Below, one piece after another: positions 44,785 to 54,469 of a stretch of 64,000 nucleotides of DNA. The notes beneath the pieces were generated by a model that did no database searches, was not told the origin of the DNA, and worked only from the letters and a program-made list of their open reading frames with translations. Position 1 is the first letter of the stretch. Every line of letters begins with the position of its first letter. Source of the DNA: Neltuma alba (taxonomy: Eukaryota; Streptophyta; Magnoliopsida; Fabales; Fabaceae); contig NW_021635454.1 in NCBI RefSeq assembly GCF_004799145.2, forward strand, positions 62,001 to 126,000. Direction: 5' to 3'. Both the position numbers and the translations under genes were made by a program.

Positions 44785-44905
44785 GCTCAGGTCATGACCT
44801 TACATCTCCAAGTCACGACCTCACTTCACAGAGGCCACCATCCTGATAGTTTTGGTCTAAAGTCGCGATTTGAGAACCCTCGGGTCGCGACCTCAACTCA
44901 TAGAG
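44785..44905. repeat. TCGCGA-core palindrome pairs in the protease-RT linker of element F
   Basis: AGGTCATGACCT, AAGTCACGACCT, AAGTCGCGATTT and GGGTCGCGACCT, in two pairs, each pair followed by CACAGAGGC or CATAGAGGC. This lies between the protease (45,180) and RT (44,470) coding segments. Confidence 0.75.
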
Positions 44906-45179
44906 GCTCATATCCTCATATTTTGCTCCACTCCCAGTACCCACCACTTCTTAAACACCTGCATCATTAGCTAATAGACCCTTTCCAAGGCCAAAATCAT
45001 TTGTGAATGCAGAAATGGAATCAAAACTCGATAGAAAAAAATCTTAAGAAATAAAAAGCATGCTATCAATTTCTAAAGAATTAATGCATGGTACCTCATC
45101 TCCGCAAGAACTAGAAAATGAATAAACAGAAGAGAGGGAATTGAAATATTCATCATATGCACTCAAAGACAAGTCAAGC

Positions 45180-47798
45180 TCACACATGTGATGGTTCAGC
45201 AGAAGAATCAATCAATTTAGGTGAACACATGTCATGATCATCATGCATATGCAGCTCATGCTCATCCCTAGCTTGCTCGACAACTAAATTAATGGCATTT
45301 AAACCCATGAATGCAAAATTATCAAAGGGATAATGCATGGCTTTATTCATATTAAAAGTTACAATATGATCTCCTACTTCTATTGTTATACAGCTATGCT
45401 TCATGCTTATGATGGTTTTGGAAGTTTGCAAGAAAGGTCTTCCTAGAATCAGAGTACTCTTATTTGCAAGTTCATTGGACATGTCCAGAACATAGAAATT
45501 AGCAGGAAATACTAGGTCTTTAACTTGAAAAAGAATGTCCTTTATAATTCCCTTGGGGTACTTAATAGACCTATCTGCTAGTTAGAGTACTATACTTGTG
45601 TCTTTGATGCCATTTATCATCCTTAAAGCCAAAGAAACTGACCAAGGCATGACATTTATAGCAGCTCTTCAATTTAACAATACTCCCTTAATGTGAACCT
45701 TTCCTATGGTACATAGGATGGTGTAAGATCCAGGATCTTGACACTTAACTAGTAGTTCAGCTTTGAATAAGGATAACACATTGGCATTCACTTGGATTCT
45801 CTTAAGAGGCCTAAACTTTTGCTTATCATTACACAATTCCTTTAATAATTTAAAGTATTTAAGGTTTCCTCTTAAGAATTGAATTATGGGCACATTAATT
45901 TCCAGTTTGTTAAATAGAATGTAAGCATCAATGGCAAACTCAGCATCAAACTTTTTCTTACTAGGGAAATAGGCTTTAGGGAAAAGAAGATCTTTAGCAC
46001 TTACCTCCTTACCTGAAGGCTTAAAGGCTCCTTGCATGCTAGTCTCTGCCTTGTCCTCCTTTTGTTTGCCTTTGTAAGCTGAGCTCTCTATAGTGTTTTC
46101 ATCTTCCAGTATAGCTTTTTGAGGTACTTGGTCTTATGCTTGAGTTGACTCCTCTTCTGGATTAGTTTGTGCTCTTGCCCTCTTTATGAGCTCTTTTTCT
46201 TTTGACCTTTTAGACTCGCCAAGCCTCATTGGGGGAAGTGGAGGGCTTCCTACCTCTTGATTACTTTCAGCTCTATCGGTTCTTTCACCTTCAAAATGAA
46301 CCTTCCTATCACTTCTTAGGGTTATTGCATTGAGGCCTTTTGGGTTGATCACTGTATTGGAGGGAATGCTTCCCCTACTTTTGGCTTGTATGTCATTGAC
46401 CGTGTTAGACAGTTGGGTCAAATGACTAGTGATATCGGTGTTCTTCAAAGCAAGCTTCTCTAATTTCTTGGGCATGTATGAGTTATCCTTCTACATCCCT
46501 TGCAAGATGGTGGTTATAGAGATGAATTTATCATCACTCTCCTTTATTCGTCCTTTGATATTTATCACATGTGCAGCCATACTCTTCAATAGTTGAGAAG
46601 TGTCATCCCCTCTTAGCAGTGGTTGAGATACCATAGCATTTTATGGAGTTGTCACTATTGCTCTTAAAGGATCTTGAAGATTGCTTGAGGAAGCTCTAGC
46701 ATAGTGAAATTGATTGCCCTGGAACTGATTTGGCCTATTTGCTCCTCCTCCCCATTTAAAGTTTGGGTGGTCTCTCCAATCAGAGCTGTATGTATATGAG
46801 TAGGGGTCTCTTTTCTGATATTGCCCCTCTCTTTCTTGGTGCATAGCATTAACTTCTTCAACTAGCCTAAGGCAGTTTTGAGTTGTGTGTATCAGAGAGT
46901 CATAAAGCCCACAACTTGTAGCCACTAAAGCAAGAGACCGTGTCTTGTTAGAGCAGAGACTTTCAACAGTGTTTGCAAGCTTGGACATATCTTGTGCTAG
47001 TTTGACCAACAGTGGATCCCTTTCAGTTTTGTGGTCCCTTGTATCCCTTGAGCCTATATGTTGTCAGTTAAGAGCAAAAGTTCTAATTAATTCCCATGCA
47101 GTTCTTGGTTCCATATTCTCCACGAATCCATTTACAGCGGCATCCAGGACTTGGGCATCATATCTCAACAACCCATTATAGAAAAACTATACCAAGTGCT
47201 CTTCAAGAATTTGATGATTGGGGCACTGGATAAGCATTTCTTGAAATCGGTCTCAGAATTCAAAGAACGACTCGAATGGTTCTTGCTTACCTATAGAAAT
47301 TTCCTTATGGGCAGCTGAAATCTTGGTAGAGGGAAAATACTTATCCAAAAATGCTTTCTTTAGACTGGTCCAAGATTCATAAGCATTGTCCACATAAAGT
47401 GGTAGGTTCATTTACCATTCTTTAGTCGTTCCCTCCAATGATAGATGAAACACCTTCCACATCACATCATCGATACTTGCCCCTACTGGCTTCATGGACA
47501 AGCACTGCATGTAAAGAGTCCAGAGATGAAGGTACGGGTTTTCTCCTGCAAGACCATAAAATTTAGATAGTGAGTAGATCAATTGACGTTTAATTTCAAA
47601 ATCTACATTAAAAGTAGGAAAGTACCAGGCAAGATCAAAATTCCCATCAGATTGAGTTAATTCCTTAATAATTCTACCCCTAGGTTGTCCAGGGATCCTA
47701 TTTTGGCCATTATTCTCTCCCTGCCCCTCATTACCTCCATTATTAGGTCTATTATGATTGTCATTCCCATTCCTACCACTAGGAGGTACTTCAGCCAT
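45180..47798 (-). pseudogene. Element F gag and protease
   Basis: Gag starts near 47,798 (MAEVPPSGRNGNDNHNRPNN, then FEIKRQLIYSLSKFYGLAGE). Central gag lies at 47,009-46,641 with a Gly/Asn-rich tail; the junction block SNTVINPKGLNAITLRSDRK at 46,475-46,134; the pre-protease block and VKCQDPGSYTILC at 46,037-45,669; and the protease C-terminal part STLILGRPFLQTS at 45,482-45,180. The DLGA active site is lost: the frame ends at HIKGVLLN just where it should follow. Confidence 0.82.
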
Positions 47799-48487
47799 GA
47801 TTTTCTCTTCTATTTGCTTACTCTCACTAGATAAAGGGGATTGGTCTTGTAAAAGGAGCGGGCTATGAGATGTTGTAAGTGTTATACACTCTCAAAGTAT
47901 GTGCAGGAAGCAAGGCTATGCCAGGAAAAAAAGAGTAAGTCTGGATACTCAAAAAAGTTTCAGTAGAAAAACAACTTAGGTCGCGACTTGAGTGCACAGA
48001 AAGCAACCAGGAGTGAACAAGGAGCTGAGGTCACGACTTGGAACAATCCAAGTCATGACTTGAACAAACTGAGAGTAACATTGGAAAACAAAAGGCTGGG
48101 GTCGTGACAAGCCACAAGTCAGGTCACGGCTTAAGCATTGAGGTTGCAACTTCAAGTCACAGAGAGCTGCCTTCGCAAAACCTTTGAAAAGTTCACTAAG
48201 TTCTTTAACCAGATACTCAACAAACTATGCACAGAGTTCAAAACTTCAAGCAATTAGCCAAAACATTCAGGATCAAGTCAGAACAAAATGCAAAATGCTG
48301 TGCAAGAATGCAAATGCCAAAGTATGGAAAAGCATGATGTTTGTTTCTATTTGCAAAAATTTTTATGCTATGAAATGCAAAAGCTAAGTTTAAAAACTAA
48401 AACTCAATAAGAATCGACCCAAGTCACAATGGTATGGAAAACCAATTGCTAGGGAACCAATTTGTTGGCTCCCCAGTAACGGCGCTA
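47799..48487 (-). other. Leader of element F with TCGCGA palindromes and mutated primer site
   Basis: Palindromes AGGTCGCGACTT, AGGTCACGACTT, AAGTCATGACTT, GGTCGTGAC and AGGTCACGGCTT at 47,975-48,165 with CAGAGAG at the end. The primer site (48,470-48,487) reads TAGCGCCGTTACTGGGGA on the - strand, three changes from the tRNA-Asp sites of A-C. Confidence 0.8.
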
Positions 48488-48488
48488 T

Positions 48489-50109
48489 TGATCAGACCAG
48501 AATGTCACCTTTTGGGTCATCAAAATTTTGATTGCACCAGATAATGTAATATAGGGTATAACCAAGCATTCTTCTCAAGGAATGCTTTATTGGAAAACAA
48601 CTTAGTTTAAATTGGTAATAAAAAACATGATGATTTGGGTAAAGAAAAATGGGGTTTTAATTGTTTTAAAGACAGTGCAATAAATGTAAAGTACAGAGAA
48701 ATAAATGTGTTTTTGGGATTTTAAAATGAATGAAGAAATGTTTTGGATTAAAGGAAATTATGGTAAACTAGTCTCTTGATTATGAAAACTCGACTATCAC
48801 TGCTCTTAAAATGAATGGGAGTTTTAGAAATCTCTAAGTCTAAAGAAAAACCCCAAGTAATCACTTGAGTCCAATGTCTTAATTAATGAAAACTTACTTT
48901 AATCAAAGTTAATTAACACCTTTTAAAACATTGTTAAAAACCACTTAGAGTGCAGATGAATGGATGATGCAATGCCCTTGAAATGTCAATCAACAATCAA
49001 AGAATACCAAGCACACAGATTAATCATCAATAATCACTGATTATTTATTGAACACCAGGATTCCCAACTGAAATATTTGTATAAATGATCAAACATCAAC
49101 AACATCTAATCCAAATACACTTAGGAGTCTAAACACAAGATTTACAATCATAAACCAGGTCTAATACAAACGCAGAAATCCCTATATCCAGAAATCTCTA
49201 ACACAGAATTAAGCACAGGTTTAGACTGATAACTCCCCTATTAAGTCCTTGAGCTCAAGCTTTATCTTCCATCACTAAGAGGCTAAAGATTTAGCATCTT
49301 ATGTCTTCAAACTGATTGCCATCACTCCAGGTATGAACAGCTATGAGGGAAACTTAAAATGGGGTTGGAAAAATGGAGAAGAAGGTGGTCAGAGTGGTTT
49401 GATCAGTTTAGAATTGCAGAAAATGATGAATGAGTGGAGAAAAATTAAGGTTTTAGGTATGGAATTAATAGAGGCTTGAGCGGAGATGATAGTGGCTCAA
49501 ACCTATGCAAATCTAAAGAATGGGAGAGTAAGTCTTCATGGTAGCTGCCCCCTTTAGGTATAGACCTTTAGGTGTAGAAGCATAGAAACCTATTCCAAAA
49601 CGCATAGCTTCAATTAACGCACTCAGGTCACAACTTAGGGGTCTAGGTTGTGACCTCGGAAGTTTCATATTGCGACCTAGGAAGATAAAGAGCATTCAAT
49701 CTTGACTTAGCTCCAAAACACGTAATTTCATTAAAAGGGCATCTAGGTTGTGACCTCAGCAATCCATGACATGACCTGGGGAGGTAGAACATTCCAAACT
49801 CTTTGTTTTGATCCTTGTAACATTGTGGCTCTATTAATGCTTTATCTTGGGTCTTAGGTCCTTCTCTAATTGCCTGAAAATCATAACAAAGAGCTTTGTA
49901 AAGACTAACAAGTTACAGATAAAGGCAATTACAATTAAGGAATGAGAATTGACCCTTTTTACCCCTTAAATAGCAAAATGCAATGCGCGAATCAATGTAA
50001 CCAAAAAGCTACAAATGCATGCATAATGAGAGTAAAAGTGTTACAAAATAGTAGAAAATACTTGAGAAAACCATATAAAGATATGGTTTTATTAGCTCCT
50101 GGTTGATCA
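48489..50109 (-). repeat. 5' LTR of element F
   Basis: Starts TGATCAGACCAGAATGTCACC, ends CTGGTTGATCA. Its partner is outside the window. Palindrome remnants (GGTCACAACTT, GGTTGTGACCTC, GGTTGTGACCTCAG, CATGACATGACCT) lie at 49,620-49,790. Confidence 0.8.
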
Positions 50110-50289
50110 ACTGATCAAGAATCAAGCACCACAGCCGGCTTCAAAATCTTAGCCCAAGTGGGAAAGACAGTTGCACATTCCCCTCACTACCTGAGGTATA
50201 ATATTGCTTGTGTTTACACGATTGCATTAAATTATTTTCATATCACACTAACTTGATCATATGTTTATTCAAGGTGAAGTGGACGTTTA

Positions 50290-51930
50290 GTGTGTAGTAC
50301 CTAAACATCACACGGTTGCAATAGGCCGCATATTCAATTTACTAGGGGAGAGCATGATTCATAATATGCCTCTCCTTGTTGATCATATGAGGGTACAATT
50401 GAACACTGCCATTGATCCTAACTATGCCATTCCTATGCCCACCCCAGATGCAGAGACAATAGCTCAAGCCGTAGGTAGCTTTATTGCTTGGTCTGGCCAT
50501 CTTCTTACATTAGGACAATCTACAAAGGTATGTATATGTTGAAACCTTCAATTGATTTAAAATAAACTCTATTTTAATTAGTAACTATGTGTTTGTCAGT
50601 CTAAAGGGAAGAAAAGCCTATTGGACAATCACTCATTATCATCGACACAAAAATAGCCCTTTGAGCCCATTCAAGCAAAATCATCAAGATTCTGAATATA
50701 TCTTGAGGAATATACAATTGGGGCTAGATTAGAATATGGCGATTTCTTAATGATTCTCCTAGATTTTGAGCTAGAGATCTATGGTAGATCCTCATCTGAC
50801 TACATCACAAATGACGTATTAAAGGAAATTCTAACGCATGGAATGGGTAGCACAAATGGTTGTAACTTTTATATTAGGTATTTCTTAAAACTTTGATTAA
50901 ATACTTAACTACTTGAACATTTATTCTATTGATCTGTTTGTTTGTTGATTTAGGTATCTTTACAAGAGTTTTATAATTCCCAGTGGCCTCGATGACAAGT
51001 TCAACATTATCAAGCCCCACAATTTTACTGGCCATAGCCTTGATATGAAGAAGAAAGACTTATCCAGAGACTTGGCAGATATCTTCATTTCAAGGGCAGT
51101 AAAGACTAGGGATACTTTGTTTTTTGTGCCTTACTGTCAAGGATAGTATACTGAACTTCTTCCTTAAATTCTTTTATTTTCAAATATTTTGTAATTGTTC
51201 TAATTGTCTTTCTTATAATTAGTAGACACTGGATGTTGATTGTGGTCAATCTTGCAAATCCAACGATTTGGTATCTCGATTCTCTTTATAGGGATCCAAC
51301 CAATCGACTCTTTATGGTTTCATTGTTTAATAAGTAATATTTATATCTATTATTCGTATTTAATTTAATTTCTTGCTTCAATATAATTTTTGACAATCAT
51401 TAATATTCAATTTTCTTGTCTTCTTAGAGCTTTGTGGCTATATCGCATAGATCAAGCCTTACCCTGCCCTCCGATCTAAAAAGGGCCAATTCGACTCAGC
51501 CTTCTCGTGGAAGAAAGTGAATGTATTCATTACCGTTATTTACTATTTTGCTAAATATGGTTTATTTATATGATTGACTCATATATTTTCCTTTCCTATT
51601 CTTTATAGAGCTCACGTTAGCCAAGCAAAAAATCCAACAGTGGGTATTATGTGATAAAATTCATGAAGGAGATAATTATGCATAATTCCAACATAATCCC
51701 TGTGAAGGGAATATGCATATTAAAGTTCAATTTATATATTTTAGAATTATACTTAGTGTAGCTATATATTTATATCTAACTTCAATTTGCTTTTATATAC
51801 AGTACTTTGCCAACACATATTGCATAGTGTATTCATCTGCTCAGATGGAAGAAATTGTTGACAAGTTGGCAATGGCTTTGTACTGTCAGTGGGGACAAAA
51901 TAGAGAGGGAAGTAGAAGACTACTTTAGTT
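50290..51930 (+). pseudogene. CACTA-2 DUF8039 - Ulp1-like gene with catalytic Cys lost
   Basis: Exon-like segments: a DUF8039-like part at about 50,310-50,528 (MIHNMPLLVDHMRVQL, QAVGSFIAWSGHLL), a pre-protease part at about 50,690-50,880, then after GT...AG introns YLYKSFIIPSGLDDKFNIIK (about 50,950-51,140), RHWMLIVVNLANPTIWYLDS (about 51,222-51,300) holding the catalytic His and Asp, then KSNSGYYVIKFMKEI (about 51,630-51,675), and a last part with AQMEEIVDKLAMALY. The Ulp1 Cys that should precede GYY is replaced by Ser (AGT, 51,639-51,641) or removed in a short deletion. It would then not be an active SUMO protease. The exon model is approximate. Confidence 0.7.
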
Positions 51931-52296
51931 TCAATATTATGCTGTTAGTTTTGGTATTGAACAATTTTCTTGCGATTTTTGACAATTGGCCAATTTTGGT
52001 TTTGGTTGGTTTTTTGCTTTTGCCTTTTGTACTTGTCTAAAATTTTGATTTTGATTTGGCTTAAGACAACATATTATGTGACATTTGGTTTGTTATTAAG
52101 ATGCATATAATGTAAATTTCTGTCTGGTAGATGGTTAATTAGATTCATATGACTGAATTATTGATTTCTGTATACTGATTTGAATGCTGGCATGGTTCTT
52201 CTTATTGAATAATGCTGCTTTGTATGAAATTTCATAATGCAGGGGGGCTGTTAGAAAAGCAGCACCAGTATTAAAAAAAATTCTGAAAATACTTGA

Positions 52297-52580
52297 CAAT
52301 TATTAGTCTAAAACCGTCAAATATTTCAATAATAATTGATGGTTCTTTTAATAACCATCAAGTATTGTGAGAATACTTGATGGTTTATAAGTAACTATCA
52401 AGTAATTGAAGCCATTAACCATAAAATTGGTCATCAATACTTGACGGTTTTAATTTTAGAACTGTCAAATATTACCAACAAATAACCGTCAAATATCATC
52501 TATCAAAATATATGACGCAAGCATACTTGACGGTTTTTAATTATCAAATATGAGCAAAAATAACTGTCAATTATTATGTT
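52297..52580. repeat. CACTA-2 subterminal inverted-repeat array
   Basis: About eleven copies of AATACTTGACGGTT or its complement AACCGTCAAGTATT, with variants (GATGGTT, AACTGTCAAATATT), in both orientations and close spacing. This matches the position and form of CACTA subterminal repeats but is unrelated in sequence to the CACTA-1 array. Confidence 0.75.
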
Positions 52581-52620
52581 TTAATAGTTTATTTATGTAT
52601 AAATTTACTTAAATCTTAGG

Positions 52621-54040
52621 GATAAAAATTAGAATACCCCAATTCTGCCTAGAATCAAATTTTGCTTTGAAAGATAGTGAGACGAATTCTTCCAATTAAC
52701 TAATCTATTCCTGAAGAATCGCCATCTCATAGATGTGGTGGTTTGCTTTTTTCTATTATGATGATATGGATGCATGAATCGTTAGAAAATCCTTATTTTA
52801 CTACCCTTTTTCCAGAGCTTGTTGGTTTGCTAGTTCATTAGGTATTAAAACTGATGACCTTTCATCTCACTTGGATATAAATAAATGGTTATGGTTTTGG
52901 ATGGCTAGCCATATAGATGAAACTCTCCCACTCTGGCTTACCTTTTCATGTCCTTGATACGTTGTATATGGTTTGTTCGAAATTAGATTTGTCATGCTGG
53001 GACAAGGTGCACTCCGAAGCATGTAATGTCCACTGTGTCGTCCAAAACAAAAGCTTACCTATTGCTCAGCAAAACCAAAGTGGAGATATGCGACGAAGGA
53101 CAGAAGTTATTCATACTCTCATGTGGAGTGACCTGCGACTCATTACTCATAATTTTTGGCTCAATAAATTCCACATAAGATAGCCGTTGTACTCTCATCG
53201 TTAGCTCTGCTGGGTGCTAATATATGATTCAACTTCATAAAGCTTCGCGAGTGTTGGATCTCACCTTCGGCAAATCTTGGGGCCTTTCTGCTTCAACTAA
53301 TGTTACTTTGCAGCAGCATGATCCCTTGGAAACTTTCGTATCTCCTGTTAGATTTAAGGGACATGCATGCTTAGTAGGCTTTTGTCTCTTATGTATACGT
53401 AATGCGTAATTTTCTTGTTACCAAAAAATCTCTTTGATTTTCAATAAATTTGATGAATCTATCATTTTATAACACAACCAAATAGGTTCATAATGCATCA
53501 TATTCACATGAAGTGGGAAGCAATCTGCATTGTTCATATTCGATACTTTGTTTATAATGAGGTTATTATAAATTTTACATCATATATTATTATTCATACG
53601 ATTTATTATAAAGTGTGTATTATTAAAAAGAAAATTAAGTTTTAAATTCGTTTATCTTTAATAAAACAGTTTGACTTTGGGAATATATAACAATTAGACA
53701 AAATCACATGAATGAAATTATGAAAAAAAAAATTTTTTGAGCAAAGAAATCATGAAAAAAAAAAAAAAACTTCGCCCATATTTATATTTGTATTTTAGGT
53801 ATATGTTTTTTTACTTTTGGGCAAAGATGCTGTACCTAAAGGTAGAAACAGATAAGGCCAAATACAGACCAGGCTGTAGGCCTTTTACAGGCTGTCTGGT
53901 CAGTTTCCACCTCTAGCTGTACCCAATGAGTTTTGACTTTTTGCATGCTCTGCTTGGTTCGCGGCCTCCTAAACATTTGCTTCGAAGCCCCACTTGTTTT
54001 TTCCGGATCGCTGACGTGTATGGCTTAGATTCGCTTCGTT
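52621..54040. other. Intergenic region upstream of CPL3
   Basis: AT-rich. Short open frames at 52,917-53,183 and 53,224-53,409 show no family I know and no splice logic, so I leave them out as genes. A-runs at about 53,727-53,735 and 53,756-53,769. No repeat structure seen. Confidence 0.5.
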
Positions 54041-54042
54041 CA

Positions 54043-54049
54043 TATAAAG
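54043..54049 (+). promoter_or_regulatory. TATA-like element upstream of CPL3
   Basis: TATAAAG in CATATAAAGTTGCCC. Transcription from about 54,075 would give a leader of some 400 bases before the CPL3 start, containing a run of about ten C residues near 54,145. Position only; no expression evidence. Confidence 0.4.
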
Positions 54050-54469
54050 TTGCCCCTGGAGCTCAAGAAGGAACCTATTTCCTCCTGCCATTAATCAGTT
54101 CGTTTCTGTTCATTCGTGCGTATCTTCGTCTACTTTTTCTCCCCCCCCCCCGGGCGGGATGTATTGCTATTGCGTCGTCTTGATCTGACGACCAAACTGC
54201 GATCTGCAACTCTGCTTAGCAGATCTCACGCTGAATTTCTCAACTTGACGGCGCCAGCTATTGTAGTCTGATCTTTGGGCAAATTTAAGAAAGAGAGGAG
54301 TGAATCTTAATTTATGTTGATTATTTTTCCTTCGTCAGAATTTCCTTTTATTTTAATGGATTGCAATTGACCAAAAGTTTGAATAAACGTATATATGGTC
54401 AGTGGCGAACCCAATTTTGTTAAGTGGAATAATTTGAAAGAGATTGAGGGGCCAGAAATCCTGGTTAAG

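Larger units (their letters stand above)
38344..50109 (-). mobile_element. Element F: older Athila-related retrotransposon, interrupted by G/B, D and H
   Basis: The 5' LTR (48,489-50,109), a mutated tRNA-Asp PBS, gag, protease, RT and RNase H run right to left; integrase and the 3' LTR are beyond the window. F differs from A-D: its palindromes have a TCGCGA core instead of CCGCGG. Three separate insertions split its pol gene. It lies inside CACTA-2. The right end is at TGATCA (50,104-50,109), or at a second TGATCA at 50,112-50,117. Confidence 0.85.
50110..52620 (+). mobile_element. CACTA-2: 3' part of a second CACTA element, + strand
   Basis: Contains a DUF8039/Ulp1-type gene of the same kind as CACTA-1 and, downstream, an array of palindromic subterminal repeats (52,297-52,580). 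The exact end is not clear; no clean TAGTG terminus with a TSD was found. Its 5' part would lie left of element F, outside the window. Confidence 0.65.

Noticed and set aside
15171..48487. tRNA-Asp-like sequences at the primer sites considered as tRNA genes
   Set aside because: Only the 3' 18 bases are present, adjacent to LTRs; these are primer-binding sites, not tRNA genes.
52917..53409. Two short open frames between CACTA-2 and CPL3
   Set aside because: No recognisable domain, no supporting splice structure and unremarkable composition.
53926..54183. 85-codon open frame upstream of CPL3
   Set aside because: It crosses the TATA-like site and the C run, has no family resemblance and ends before the conserved CPL3 start; more likely promoter and leader sequence.
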